From UBA7332 sp051657165 (GTDB taxonomy: Bacteria; Bacteroidota; Bacteroidia; Bacteroidales; UBA7332), in assembly GCA_051657165.1 (NCBI GenBank), contig JBOFKD010000306.1:51007-115006 (forward strand): a stretch of DNA of 64,000 nt, written 5' to 3'. The number at the start of each line of letters is the position of its first letter. The first letter of the stretch is position 1. This document shows positions 1 through 8,911 of this stretch, piece by piece. The position numbers and the translations under genes were made by a program. The notes beneath the pieces were generated by a model, which did no database searches, was not told where the DNA came from, and saw only the letters and a list, made by a program, of their open reading frames with translations.

Positions 1-254
1 CGTAAGAACATGATAATGACACATGCTGTCATATTCATCCCCAGCGTATTGCTGAAAAGATCCAGGAAGAATCCCATTAATAATCCTATTGTTAGCTGGA
101 TATTTGGTGATAAATCTTTCGGTAATGTCATCAGGAAGTAGACATACAGATAGGGTGTTGCCCATCCAAGAAAGTACAGATTGTTTAATATCAGTACCTG
201 GAGGAGCAAATAAAAAATAAATCCGGCGATATATTTGAAATAAGTTGCAGACAT
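1..254 (-). CDS. mreD: Rod shape-determining protein MreD (partial)
   Basis: Inner-membrane component of the MreBCD elongasome that organises lateral peptidoglycan synthesis. Only the first 84 codons are present; the gene runs off the left edge of the window. The visible part begins MSATYFKYIAGFIFYLL and is almost wholly hydrophobic, with three likely membrane helices, as expected for the MreD N-terminus. The ATG lies 4 bp after the mreC stop codon, so the two are probably translationally coupled, in the usual order mreB-mreC-mreD. The identification comes from hydrophobicity, the motif PYLYVYFLMTLP typical of Bacteroidetes MreD, and synteny. Confidence 0.9.
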   Translation of the reverse strand, partial: MSATYFKYIAGFIFYLLLQVLILNNLYFLGWATPYLYVYFLMTLPKDLSPNIQLTIGLLMGFFLDLFSNTLGMNMTACVIIMFL

Positions 255-258
255 ATTG

Positions 259-1104
259 TTATTTCGTATCAGCTGATTCTTCCAACGACTTTCGTTCGTT
301 GTCGAATTCGTTTTTAACTACCCGGACATCCCGTAAGCGATAGAAATCCGTTAATAACTTAATTTTCAATCGGAAGAAATTGTCATTGGCCTGCTTTTCG
401 CTGGCTTCAATTGTGCCGACCGGAATACCTGCCGGGAAAACAGTGGAAAATCCACTGGTGACAATCGTATCCCCTTCGTTATAAACCACGTGCCGGGGTA
501 ATTCTTCCAGGAGGATCTGATCGGGTGACAGTCCGTCCCATGTAAGAGATCCGAAGAAATCAGTGTTTTTGATTTTTCCGCTTAAACGTAGCTTGGTGTT
601 CAGTACAGAAATAACCACACTGAAATGATCAGAGACGGCGGAAACAATGCCAACTATTCCGTTGTGATCCACTACTCCCATATCTTTGTGAATACCATCC
701 TTACGTCCCCGGTTGATGGTAATATAGTTTTGAAGTTGTCCGATACTATTGTTTACGACTTGTGCCGGTATATAATTATATTTCACCCGTGAGAGTGTAT
801 CGGCATAAGTTGTATCACTCATGGCGCTTTTCGCAGCGCTTATTTGTTCTTCTAACTCCAGTACTTTTTTCTCGAGCAGGGCATTCTGAGCAGAAAGAGA
901 CTCATTGACTCTGTTCAGGTCGAAGTACGATTTTACATTTCCGGATATAGCAAGGGTATTACCAACGATGCGATTACTGGTGTTCAGATAGTAGCTTCTT
1001 TGGTAGGCATTGGATTTGAATAAAAAGGACAAGCTTATGATTAAATAAAAAAGAAATAAAAACCAAGAGCTGTGTCTGAGCAAAAAATTAAAGAGATTTT
1101 GCAT
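259..1104 (-). CDS. mreC: Rod shape-determining protein MreC
   Basis: Periplasmic scaffold of the elongasome that links cytoplasmic MreB to penicillin-binding proteins. The protein has 281 residues. It shows a short cytoplasmic N-terminus, one membrane helix at about residues 12-30 (SWFLFLFYLIISLSFLF), a coiled coil at about 65-95 (SLSAQNALLEKKVLELEEQI), and then the two beta-barrel MreC core with GRKDGI and GVVDHNGIVGIVS. Length is normal for the family. It sits 102 bp downstream of mreB, and a strong hairpin in that gap may uncouple mreB from mreCD expression. Confidence 0.95.
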   Translation of the reverse strand: MQNLFNFLLRHSSWFLFLFYLIISLSFLFKSNAYQRSYYLNTSNRIVGNTLAISGNVKSYFDLNRVNESLSAQNALLEKKVLELEEQISAAKSAMSDTTYADTLSRVKYNYIPAQVVNNSIGQLQNYITINRGRKDGIHKDMGVVDHNGIVGIVSAVSDHFSVVISVLNTKLRLSGKIKNTDFFGSLTWDGLSPDQILLEELPRHVVYNEGDTIVTSGFSTVFPAGIPVGTIEASEKQANDNFFRLKIKLLTDFYRLRDVRVVKNEFDNERKSLEESADTK

Positions 1105-1133
1105 AATTCAACCTGACGGATATATACAACATA

Positions 1134-1161
1134 CACGTTCAGGTCAATAAACCTGAACGTG
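1134..1161 (-). terminator. Stem-loop between mreB and mreC
   Basis: Perfect 11-bp inverted repeat (CACGTTCAGGT / ACCTGAACGTG) with a 6-nt loop. It lies downstream of the mreB stop codon and upstream of mreC on the minus strand. No clean T-run follows on the minus strand, so it may be an attenuator or an mRNA 3'-end stabiliser instead of a full terminator. On the plus strand it is followed by a run of T. Confidence 0.6.
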
Positions 1162-1206
1162 CATGTGTTTTTTATTTTCAAATTTGTAGCTAATAATCAA
1201 TATGAA

Positions 1207-2226
1207 TTAGCGGATAAGGAATGAGAAACGATCAATGTTTTTCAATGCAACTCCCGTTCCTTTAGCCACTGCATGAAGTGGATCGTCAGCAATATGGAAG
1301 TCGATATTGATTTTATCGCTCAATCGTTTATCCAAACCTCTCAGAAGCGCTCCACCACCAGCTAACCAGATACCGTTCTTAACGATGTCTGAGTATAATT
1401 CAGGAGGCGTTTGCTCAAGAGCAGCCAGAACCGCAGCTTCAATTTTAGCAATTGATTTATCAATTGCATGAGCAACTTCCTGATAAGATACAGGAACCTC
1501 AATTGGTAGTGCAGTCATACGGTTTGGTCCTCTGACGATAAAGTCTTCCGGCGGATTTTCCAGTTCAGTCAGAGCAGAACCAACATTGATTTTGATTTGC
1601 TCGGCTGTCCAGTCTCCAACTTTAATATTGTGCTGGCGACTCATATATTCCTGGATATCTGCTGTTAAATCATCACCGGCAATACGGATAGAACGGTTTG
1701 TTACGATACCTCCAAGTGAGATTACTGCAATTTCAGTAGATCCACCTCCTATATCCACAACCATATGTCCTTCCGGAGCTTCCACATCAAGTCCGATACC
1801 AATTGCCGCAGCCATTGGCTCATATATCATATATACATCTCTACCTCCGGCATGTTCCGAGGAGTCACGTACCGCACGAATTTCAACCTCTGTACTACCC
1901 GATGGGATACAAACCACCATGCGTAATGACGGAGTGAAAAGTCTGTTTTTAGGCAAAGCCATTTTAATCATCCCACGGATCATCTGCTCGGCAGCATAGA
2001 AATCAGCAATCACACCATCACGAAGAGGTCTGATTGTACGAATATTTTCGTGCGTTTTACCATGCATCTGCCGGGCTCTTTCCCCAACTGCTAACAACTT
2101 GTCAGTTCTGCGGTCAAGAGCAACAACTGAAGGCTCATCTACTACAATCTTACCATTCTGGATGATAATTGTATTAGCTGTACCTAAGTCAATCGCTATT
2201 TCTTGTGTAAAAGAGAATATTCCCAT
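1207..2226 (-). CDS. mreB: Rod shape-determining protein MreB (actin homologue)
   Basis: Cytoplasmic actin-like ATPase that forms membrane-bound filaments and directs lateral wall synthesis. The 339 residues include the phosphate 1 loop DLGTANT (about residue 14), the phosphate 2 motif VVDIGGGSTEIAVIS (about 157), the hydrophobic EPMAAAIG segment and the adenosine motif LAGGGALLRGL near the C-terminus, in normal order and at normal length. It is the first mre gene of the cluster, starting 63 bp after the purH stop codon on the same strand. A gene-rich row of minus-strand genes suggests partial read-through from purH. Confidence 0.97.
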   Translation of the reverse strand: MGIFSFTQEIAIDLGTANTIIIQNGKIVVDEPSVVALDRRTDKLLAVGERARQMHGKTHENIRTIRPLRDGVIADFYAAEQMIRGMIKMALPKNRLFTPSLRMVVCIPSGSTEVEIRAVRDSSEHAGGRDVYMIYEPMAAAIGIGLDVEAPEGHMVVDIGGGSTEIAVISLGGIVTNRSIRIAGDDLTADIQEYMSRQHNIKVGDWTAEQIKINVGSALTELENPPEDFIVRGPNRMTALPIEVPVSYQEVAHAIDKSIAKIEAAVLAALEQTPPELYSDIVKNGIWLAGGGALLRGLDKRLSDKINIDFHIADDPLHAVAKGTGVALKNIDRFSFLIR

Positions 2227-2289
2227 TATTAGTTACAAATAAATTAATGCTTACCGGGTCCTCATCTCAAGGCCACCGGTAAAGCCGGA

Positions 2290-3813
2290 TTAATGTTTAA
2301 AGTGTCTGAAACCCGTCATAACCATTGCCATGTTATGAGCATTGCAATAGTCAACAGAGTCTTGATCTTTAATAGAGCCACCCGGTTGAATAACAGCAGT
2401 AACGCCAGCCTGATCTGCAATTTCCACGCAATCAGCGAAAGGAAAGAATGCATCAGAAGCCATCACTGTGTTCTGAAGATCAAATTCGAAAGATTTAGCC
2501 TTTTCGATTGCATGACGCAAAGCATCCACACGTGAAGTCTGACCAACACCGCTCGAAATCAACTGCTTGTTTTTAGCTAAAACGATCGCATTTGATTTGC
2601 TATGCTTCACAATCTTGTTCGCAAATAAAAGATCTTCAATTTGTTCCTGAGTTACACCTGTTTCTGTAACTACTTTCAAATCTTCCGGTTTCTCTATTTT
2701 AAGGTCTTTGTCCTGAAGTAAAACTCCATTTAACAAAGAACGGAACTGAACGTTTGGAGTCTTATTTTCTTTCTGAACCAGAATAATCCGGTTTTTCTTT
2801 TTAGTAAGAATTTCCAAAGCATCCATATCATAATCGGGAGCTATAATCACTTCGAAGAACAGTTTGTTGATTTCTTCAGCAGAAGCTTTGTCAACAACAC
2901 CATTCGTAACCAAAATTCCGCCAAAAGCAGAAATCGGATCCCCTGCCAGCGCCTCAGTCCATGCTTCAAGCATTGTCGGTCGCGAAGCTAGTCCACAAGC
3001 ATTGTTGTGTTTAAGAATCGCAAACGTCAATTCGTCAAACTCGGCAATCAGAGAAACGGCAGCATCGATATCAAGCAAATTGTTATACGAGATCTCTTTA
3101 CCTTGTAATTGCTCAAACATTTCGTTGAAGTTTCCGTAGAAAGTTCCTTTCTGGTGAGGATTCTCACCATAACGTAATGTTTTAGCATTGTTTTCGGCAC
3201 ATCTGAATGACGAACCTTTATCTTCATCAAAATAGTTGAAGATAGCAGTGTCGTATCCTGATGATACGGCAAATGCTTCTTTTGCAAACCAGCGACGATC
3301 TTCAATCGATGAATTTGCCCCTTTTTCCTGTAGCATTTCATATAGAGGAGCATATTGTCCCTGTGAAGCAACAATTACCACATCTTTGAAATTTTTAGCA
3401 GCTGCACGAATCAAAGATATACCACCGATATCGATTTTTTCGATGATAGCCTTTTCTTCAGCACCTGAAGCTACTGTTTGTTCGAAAGGATAAAGATCAA
3501 CAATAACCAGGTCTATTTCAGGAATCTCATATTGATTAATCTGAGATATATCCCCTTCTAGTTCGCGGCGACACAGGATACCGCCAAATACTTTAGGGTG
3601 AAGAGTTTTAACTCTGCCTCCTAATATAGAAGGATAACCGGTTAAATCTTCCACTGCTCTGCAAGGTAAGCCCAACGATTCTATGAACTCCTGAGTTCCC
3701 CCTGTAGAAACGAACTGAACTCCCTCTTCGTGCAATTTCAATAGAATTGCATCCAGACCCTCTTTGTGAAATACTGAAACTAACGCTGTTTTAATCTGTT
3801 TGATACCCGACAT
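2290..3813 (-). CDS. purH: Bifunctional AICAR formyltransferase / IMP cyclohydrolase
   Basis: Catalyses the last two steps of de novo IMP synthesis. The 507-residue protein has the N-terminal MGS-like cyclohydrolase domain (KTALVSVFHKEGLD, STGGTQEFIESLG, about residues 1-190) and the C-terminal transformylase domain (KTLRYGENPHQKGTFYG, LKHNNACGLA, FPFADCVEIADQAGVTAVIQPGGSIKDQDSV). The Lys and His of the KHNN motif are present. Length is typical of the family. It is upstream of mreB on the same strand; purN, guaB and a PurF-like gene elsewhere in the window belong to the same pathway but are not in one operon. Confidence 0.97.
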   Translation of the reverse strand: MSGIKQIKTALVSVFHKEGLDAILLKLHEEGVQFVSTGGTQEFIESLGLPCRAVEDLTGYPSILGGRVKTLHPKVFGGILCRRELEGDISQINQYEIPEIDLVIVDLYPFEQTVASGAEEKAIIEKIDIGGISLIRAAAKNFKDVVIVASQGQYAPLYEMLQEKGANSSIEDRRWFAKEAFAVSSGYDTAIFNYFDEDKGSSFRCAENNAKTLRYGENPHQKGTFYGNFNEMFEQLQGKEISYNNLLDIDAAVSLIAEFDELTFAILKHNNACGLASRPTMLEAWTEALAGDPISAFGGILVTNGVVDKASAEEINKLFFEVIIAPDYDMDALEILTKKKNRIILVQKENKTPNVQFRSLLNGVLLQDKDLKIEKPEDLKVVTETGVTQEQIEDLLFANKIVKHSKSNAIVLAKNKQLISSGVGQTSRVDALRHAIEKAKSFEFDLQNTVMASDAFFPFADCVEIADQAGVTAVIQPGGSIKDQDSVDYCNAHNMAMVMTGFRHFKH

Positions 3814-3886
3814 AGAAAAATTTTTTTAGAATATTTCCTTTGCAAAATTAAGAAAACTATTTGTTTAATAGACAATCATATAAAGC

Positions 3887-3932
3887 ATAATGGAGAGCAA
3901 ATAGTAAAATTTCACTATTCACTCTCCATTAT
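3887..3932 (-). terminator. Terminator downstream of the C1 peptidase gene
   Basis: Imperfect inverted repeat with arms at 3887-3905 and 3914-3932 (17 of 19 positions pair, core ATAATGGAGAG / CTCTCCATTAT). It follows the peptidase stop codon at once and precedes purH, separating the two minus-strand genes. Confidence 0.65.
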
Positions 3933-3939
3933 CTTAAGT

Positions 3940-5124
3940 TTACTTGATATTTAATTTCTTTTTAAGAGATTTCGGTAATGCATCTTTGTGCAAAACGATA
4001 CTCATAGTTTTATAGCGTACGAAAGGATCTGAAGCATACCATGTACCTTCATATTTGTTGTTCGTACCCCATGAATTTTTAACCATATAGTATTTTTTAC
4101 CCGTCTGATCTTTGGCAATACCATAGATTTGCATACCGTGATCATCCGTAGTCTCATAGTTGTCATAAGCAGCCTGACGCATCTCTTGTGTGATAGTAGC
4201 TTCCTGTCCGGGAGCTTCTACTGCTTTGGCAATTTCAGCATCCTTATCTTTTTGGCTTAGTCCTAACCAGCGTGCCTGGTCTGAACCACTCAATTCTCCA
4301 GATACAACGTTTGGAACAACAGCAATACCATTGCGTGTGAATCCTTTTTCGCTCACATCTGAAGCCCATGCTACAGTATAACCGTCCATAACTGCCGTTT
4401 CAAGAGCTTCCATCATTTCCTCAAGAGGAACATTGTATGAAAGAGAATTACGCCAGTTGTCCGGAATTTCAATAGCAAACTGAGTATAGAACGGATGGTG
4501 AGTATACGAAGTTAAGCTTACGTAATCATCAGGATTTAATCCTAGCTCTTTCGCATAGCTTTGAGGAGTATATTCTTTTCCATTGTAAGTAAACTTCTCA
4601 GGAGCATTTCCTAAATAAGCATCCAGAATACCATTGTATCCTTTTTTCCATGCCGGAGTAAGTTTTCTTTGTTTAATAACCGTATTTACATATGCGGCAG
4701 TTAATGCATCGATCTCATTGTGAACGTGCATGTTTTCACCGTAATTCAGTCCGGTCATAATTTCTTCAGGAACAATACCATAGTATTTTACAGCCTGCAG
4801 AACGTCATCGAAAGAACCACCGGGACCAAAGTTGGCTGTTCCGTGTCTTCTTACATAATTGTCTGCTTTGTCACTCCAATTGTGATACACAATAAACATT
4901 TCTGAAAGATCAGTTTCAGGTTTTCCCATACGCATAAGTTCAGACTCCAGGAATCCAAGTCCCGAGAATGACCAACAAGTACTTGAACGGTTCTGATTTT
5001 TCACCGGAGTGATTTTGTTTTCCTTTACGGATGTGAACTGATAACCAGTTGTATCTTGCTTCGCCTGAGCTGATACACTTAGTGTTGCACTTAGCAATAA
5101 CGCAGAAAGAGTAACTTTTTTCAT
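3940..5124 (-). CDS. Secreted C1B papain-fold aminopeptidase (bleomycin hydrolase/PepC type)
   Basis: Cysteine peptidase exported by a Sec signal peptide (MKKVTLSALLLSATLSVSAQA). I start it at this ATG because it gives a clean signal peptide; the reading frame is open for 35 more codons upstream but that stretch overlaps a long hairpin. The catalytic set is visible in the 394-residue form: Gln44 oxyanion region with Cys50 (NQNRSSTCWSFSG), His329 (DDHGMQIYG) and Asn350 (VKNSWGT). The family is bleomycin hydrolase/aminopeptidase C, normally cytoplasmic in other bacteria; secreted or periplasmic versions are common in Bacteroidetes. It is monocistronic, lying between two hairpins. Its physiological substrate cannot be read from the sequence; peptide trimming in the periplasm is likely. 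Confidence 0.9.
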   Translation of the reverse strand: MKKVTLSALLLSATLSVSAQAKQDTTGYQFTSVKENKITPVKNQNRSSTCWSFSGLGFLESELMRMGKPETDLSEMFIVYHNWSDKADNYVRRHGTANFGPGGSFDDVLQAVKYYGIVPEEIMTGLNYGENMHVHNEIDALTAAYVNTVIKQRKLTPAWKKGYNGILDAYLGNAPEKFTYNGKEYTPQSYAKELGLNPDDYVSLTSYTHHPFYTQFAIEIPDNWRNSLSYNVPLEEMMEALETAVMDGYTVAWASDVSEKGFTRNGIAVVPNVVSGELSGSDQARWLGLSQKDKDAEIAKAVEAPGQEATITQEMRQAAYDNYETTDDHGMQIYGIAKDQTGKKYYMVKNSWGTNNKYEGTWYASDPFVRYKTMSIVLHKDALPKSLKKKLNIK

Positions 5125-5157
5125 AAATTGTGTGCTGGTTAGATAATAGATTATTAA

Positions 5158-5224
5158 GAGGTCATCCCGGCTTTTGGGTAAGTATTTAAATGTCGACAAG
5201 CTTTCCAAAAGTCGGGATGACCTC
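5158..5224. repeat. 20-bp long palindrome in the peptidase leader
   Basis: Arms at 5158-5177 and 5205-5224 pair at 19 of 20 positions around a 27-nt loop; the core word is ATCCCG(G/A)CTTTTG. It lies 34 bp upstream of the peptidase ATG and downstream of a separate nhaD terminator, so it is more likely leader or dispersed-repeat sequence than a simple terminator. A related stem occurs at 31948-31984. Confidence 0.6.
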
Positions 5225-5250
5225 CTCATTTAATGCAAAGAAAACGTATT

Positions 5251-5295
5251 ATGGGCAGGTATAAAAACTTTATGCAATTTTTTATACCTGCCCAT
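5251..5295 (-). terminator. Terminator after the second nhaD-like gene
   Basis: Perfect 17-bp inverted repeat (ATGGGCAGGTATAAAAA and its complement) with an 11-nt loop, 28 bp after the antiporter stop codon on the minus strand. The A/T-rich base of the stem fits a Rho-independent terminator. Confidence 0.75.
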
Positions 5296-5323
5296 GTAAA
5301 TTATTTTCAATTTCCTCAGAAAT

Positions 5324-6748
5324 CTAGAAAATGACCTGTTGTAAATAATAGACTCCGGCACCTGCAAGATAGCCTATTGCTGCCAGCCATGATATTTTTT
5401 TCAAATACCAGATGAAGTTCATTTTTTCAAGTCCCATAACAACAACTCCGGCTGCTGAACCAATAATCAGAATACTACCTCCGATACCGGCACAGTAAGT
5501 AAGGAATTGCCAGAAGATTCCGTCCTGCACAAAATTAGCCATATAAGCCGGATCTGCACTTGCCGCGATGGATACTTCTGTTGCAATAGGATACATACCG
5601 ATCGCTCCGGCAACCAGAGGAACGTTGTCCACCACTGAAGACAGGAATCCGATCAGAATGTTTACAAGATAGACATTGTGAATTTCCTTATCCAGATATT
5701 GTGACATCATTTCCAGAATACCTGCTGATTGTAACGCTGCGACAGCCAAAAGGATACCCAGGAAGAATAAAAGAGTTGATCCGTCAATCTTTTTTATAAC
5801 TGTTGATACTCGCATTTTTACAGACTCCTTCATATCTTCTTTCTTCGCATACATGACCTCAGTATAGACCCATATAAATGAAAGAGAAAGTAATACTCCC
5901 ATAAACGGAGGAATATGTAATATCGTTTTATAAACCGGTACTAGAAGTAGTCCAAGTACGCCAAGAATCAGAATTGAAATGCGTTCTTTTTTTGATACAA
6001 GAGATAAGTAACTCTCGTCGTCCACGTCATCACTCGGATCATCGCTAAAGTCTCCTTTCATGGATCTTGACAGAATTAACAATGGAACTAAAACCGAAAC
6101 CAGTGACGGCAGGAACAGATTTTCAAGCAGAATATTCGTAGATACATTACCGCGGACCCACAACATGATTGTTGTTACGTCACCAATCGGAGACCATGCG
6201 CCACCACTATTTGCTGCTAATATAATCATCCCGGCAAATACCCATCGGTCTTTCTGGTTGCAGATAATCTTGCGGATAAGCATTGTCATAACAATAGCTG
6301 TCGTAAGGTTATCTAAAACGGCAGACATAAAGAATGTGATGATTGTGATCAGCCACAAAAGTGTACGTTTGTTCCGGGTTTTAATACGGTTTGTGATAAT
6401 TGCAAATCCCCCGTGAACGTCAACCAGTTCTACAATTGTCATTGCTCCAACCAGAAATATCAGAATCTCACATACCTCTCCCAGGTGTTCGATAATCTGA
6501 TAATCGAGAATAAACTTCACACATTGTTCCCACAATGATGCGTTTGTCAGTTCTGTGTGTGTTTGTACGAAATGCGCAAATTCCCCTGCGCTCACATTTG
6601 GTACAATTTGTGTTGCGGCAGCTATGTACATAATCCATAACAGCATACCGGTCATCAGTGCTGAAGCAGCCTTGTCAACACGAATCGGGTGCTCCATGGC
6701 TATACAGGTATAGCCCAACAGAAAGAGAATAATCATTCCTGTAATCAT
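5324..6748 (-). CDS. NhaD-family sodium/proton antiporter (second copy)
   Basis: Inner-membrane carrier of the ion transporter (IT) superfamily, expected to exchange Na+ or Li+ for H+. The 474 residues form about 12-13 membrane helices. Family signatures include the duplicated elements ITFFMSAVLDNLTTAIVM (about 145) and GFLSSVVDNVPLVAGAIGMY (about 375), the ANSGGAWSPIGDVTTIMLW segment and the C-terminal GGSILIIGSAAGVVVMGLEKM. It is 21 bp downstream of a paralogue with the same architecture, so the pair arose by tandem duplication and is probably co-transcribed. A strong hairpin follows. Substrate assignment comes from the family only. Confidence 0.92.
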   Translation of the reverse strand: MITGMIILFLLGYTCIAMEHPIRVDKAASALMTGMLLWIMYIAAATQIVPNVSAGEFAHFVQTHTELTNASLWEQCVKFILDYQIIEHLGEVCEILIFLVGAMTIVELVDVHGGFAIITNRIKTRNKRTLLWLITIITFFMSAVLDNLTTAIVMTMLIRKIICNQKDRWVFAGMIILAANSGGAWSPIGDVTTIMLWVRGNVSTNILLENLFLPSLVSVLVPLLILSRSMKGDFSDDPSDDVDDESYLSLVSKKERISILILGVLGLLLVPVYKTILHIPPFMGVLLSLSFIWVYTEVMYAKKEDMKESVKMRVSTVIKKIDGSTLLFFLGILLAVAALQSAGILEMMSQYLDKEIHNVYLVNILIGFLSSVVDNVPLVAGAIGMYPIATEVSIAASADPAYMANFVQDGIFWQFLTYCAGIGGSILIIGSAAGVVVMGLEKMNFIWYLKKISWLAAIGYLAGAGVYYLQQVIF

Positions 6749-6769
6749 ACTTACAAAAAATTTAATTAA

Positions 6770-8182
6770 TTAATAGAGATGCTCCAGCAGGAGAAATACT
6801 CCGGCTCCTGCCAGATATCCAAACAGTGCATATAGTGTAATATTCTTGAGATACCACATAAATGTGATCTTTTCCAATCCCATTGAGACAACGCCAGCAG
6901 CTGATCCGATAATCATAATACTGCCTCCGGTTCCGGCACAATAACTCAGAAAATGCCAGAATGGAGCATCTGCCAGAAATGCTGCATGTATATGTGCAGA
7001 ATCCTGTATAGGATACATGCCGATTGTTCCGGCTACCAGAGAGCTATTGTCGATGATGCTCGATATAAGTCCGATAAACATATCTATATTCAAAGGATTC
7101 CCGATATGAGTATTCAGAAAGCCGGATACCATTGCAAGGATTCCCGAAACTTCTAAAGCTCCCACAGCCATCAATATCCCAAGGAGATATAGTATCGTCG
7201 ATGTATCAATATTATGTATAATCGAACTGACTCTTATTTTATCGCACTCTTTCTCAGTACTGCGCTTATTGAGAATTTCCGTATACAACCAAATCATACC
7301 CAGTGAAAGAAGAATGCCAATTGCCGGGGGCAAGTTAGTTAAAGCTTTGAACAAAGGAACGAATAATATTCCGATAAGGCCTATAACTAAAATTGATACG
7401 CTATAGTTTGATTTTATAATAGCAGTGCCGGTATTCCCGTCTGATACCAGATAATTATTGCCCGGTAGCTGACTGCTTTCTGTTTCACCCCTGAGTCTGA
7501 AACTTATTAATATAAGTGGAACAATAAGGCTTATTACACTGGGGAGAAATACAAATTTTACGAGATTTACCGTAGTGACATTTCCGTGAACCCATAATAA
7601 TATAGTAGCAATATCTCCAACCGGAGACCATGCGCCGCCTGCATTTGCTGCAATAATAATCAGCCCCGTGAATAACCATCGCTCTTCTTTGTCAGTGATG
7701 AGTTTGCGGATAAGCATGATCATGACAATTGCAGTTGTCATATTGTCCAGAATTGCCGAAAGAAAGAATGTGAAAAATCCGATAATCCAGAGAAGCGACT
7801 TCTTTCTTTTAGCCGTAATATATTGTGTGATGACTGTAAATCCACCATGCGAGTCTATCAGCTCAACAATGGTCATAGCAGCAATCAGAAAAAATATAAT
7901 TTCTGCCGTATTGCCGATGTATTCTACAATCTGAAAATTCGTAATAAATGAGTTATACTGTGTGGCGAGAGTTTTTGCGGCCAGATCCGGATTCAGTTTT
8001 ATGTAGTCAGAGAAAGTCTGAGGATCCATAAAAGGGACAATGTGTGTTCCATCCAGAACATACATAACCCAAAGTGTCATGCCCATAATCAGGGCTATGG
8101 CGCTTTTGTTTATTTTAATTTGTTGTTCGAGGGCTATGGCCGTATAGCCTAACAGGAACACGATGATCATAATTGTTATCAT
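6770..8182 (-). CDS. NhaD-family sodium/proton antiporter (first copy)
   Basis: A 470-residue polytopic membrane protein of the same family as the gene that follows it. It carries TFFLSAILDNMTTAIVMIML, GLISSIIDNSSLVAGTIGMY, ANAGGAWSPVGDIATILLW and GGSIMIIGSAAGVVSMGLEKI. The second half-motif differs between copies (DNSSLVAG here, DNVPLVAG in the next gene), which may mark different ion preference or regulation. The start codon ATG gives MITIMIIVFLLGYTAIALE, matching the N-terminus of the paralogue (MITGMIILFLLGYTCIAME). It is probably the promoter-proximal gene of a two-gene operon. Confidence 0.92.
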   Translation of the reverse strand: MITIMIIVFLLGYTAIALEQQIKINKSAIALIMGMTLWVMYVLDGTHIVPFMDPQTFSDYIKLNPDLAAKTLATQYNSFITNFQIVEYIGNTAEIIFFLIAAMTIVELIDSHGGFTVITQYITAKRKKSLLWIIGFFTFFLSAILDNMTTAIVMIMLIRKLITDKEERWLFTGLIIIAANAGGAWSPVGDIATILLWVHGNVTTVNLVKFVFLPSVISLIVPLILISFRLRGETESSQLPGNNYLVSDGNTGTAIIKSNYSVSILVIGLIGILFVPLFKALTNLPPAIGILLSLGMIWLYTEILNKRSTEKECDKIRVSSIIHNIDTSTILYLLGILMAVGALEVSGILAMVSGFLNTHIGNPLNIDMFIGLISSIIDNSSLVAGTIGMYPIQDSAHIHAAFLADAPFWHFLSYCAGTGGSIMIIGSAAGVVSMGLEKITFMWYLKNITLYALFGYLAGAGVFLLLEHLY

Positions 8183-8266
8183 ACTTGTGTTCTCTTAAAT
8201 CTTGTCATCTTTAATCGGCCGCAAATGTAGATATTAAAAACTGCCGTCAAAACGATGAAAGAGAAA

Positions 8267-8324
8267 AGTTGTACTAAAATTGAATAATAAGAGGAAATTT
8301 TACTTTACTCGTTTTAGTACAACT
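8267..8324 (-). terminator. Stem-loops downstream of the DUF1904 gene
   Basis: A perfect 13-bp inverted repeat (AGTTGTACTAAAA and complement, 32-nt loop) lies after the DUF1904 stop codon. A second stem directly beside the stop (AAATCTCTTT ... AAAGAGATTT, about 8333-8368) precedes it. Together they separate this gene from the antiporter pair. Confidence 0.55.
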
Positions 8325-8365
8325 CTTATTTAAATCTCTTTGTTCATAGAAATTGAAAAAGAGAT

Positions 8366-8692
8366 TTAATAATGTTCTCCGTTTCCGTAATAATGTCTTT
8401 CCTCCATATACTTGAAGTAGAGTTCACTCTCTTCATATCCGGCATTGCATAAAGCTGTATGGACTGTTTCGGCCACAGAATCTTCAAGCTCATCAGGACG
8501 TTTGAACGCTACTACTTCAACCAGAGGATAGCTTTTTACTTCTGATCCCTGCAATAGAAATGTAGAATGAATCACTTCAATCGTTATATAATCTACCGGA
8601 ACTTTATAAAGTTCGCACAATCTTTCGTGCATATCGGTACTTACCAGCGCTAATCTTTTAGCATCTGTACCGTGAAATCTGAATGTAGGCAT
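8366..8692 (-). CDS. DUF1904-like small protein
   Basis: A 108-residue cytoplasmic protein without signal peptide or membrane segment. The sequence MPTFRFHGTDAKRLALVS and the alternating beta/alpha pattern resemble the DUF1904 family, whose fold is related to the tautomerase/MIF group; the assignment is from memory of that family. No catalytic function is known. The C-terminus YFKYMEERHYYGNGEHY is rich in aromatic residues and histidine. It appears monocistronic, divergent from guaB. Confidence 0.65.
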   Translation of the reverse strand: MPTFRFHGTDAKRLALVSTDMHERLCELYKVPVDYITIEVIHSTFLLQGSEVKSYPLVEVVAFKRPDELEDSVAETVHTALCNAGYEESELYFKYMEERHYYGNGEHY

Positions 8693-8873
8693 ATCATTAA
8701 TATATTAATCGGTTAATTTTGTCCGTTTCTGACGAAAAGCGAAATTAGATATTAGTTTCGATATTATTCGTTTAATGTACTTCTAACAACTAATAAAAGC
8801 CCGTATTTGCCATTCTTGTGTGAATAATTATGAAAATAAAACAGCTGAAGTCAGATATATCATATAAAAGGGT

Positions 8874-8881
8874 TATATTTG
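8874..8881 (+). promoter_or_regulatory. Putative -7 element of the guaB promoter
   Basis: TATATTTG matches the Bacteroidetes -7 consensus TAnnTTTG and lies 31 bp upstream of the guaB ATG. No clear TTTG is found at the -33 position. Confidence 0.45.
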
Positions 8882-8911
8882 CACGCAACTAATTTTAAAC
8901 ATATTTCTTCT

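Noticed and set aside
1586..1999. 137-residue plus-strand coding region inside mreB
   Set aside because: Antisense shadow of a well-conserved gene, with no independent support.
5125..5229. N-terminal extension of the C1 peptidase
   Set aside because: It would bury the signal peptide and would be translated from the palindrome at 5158-5224.
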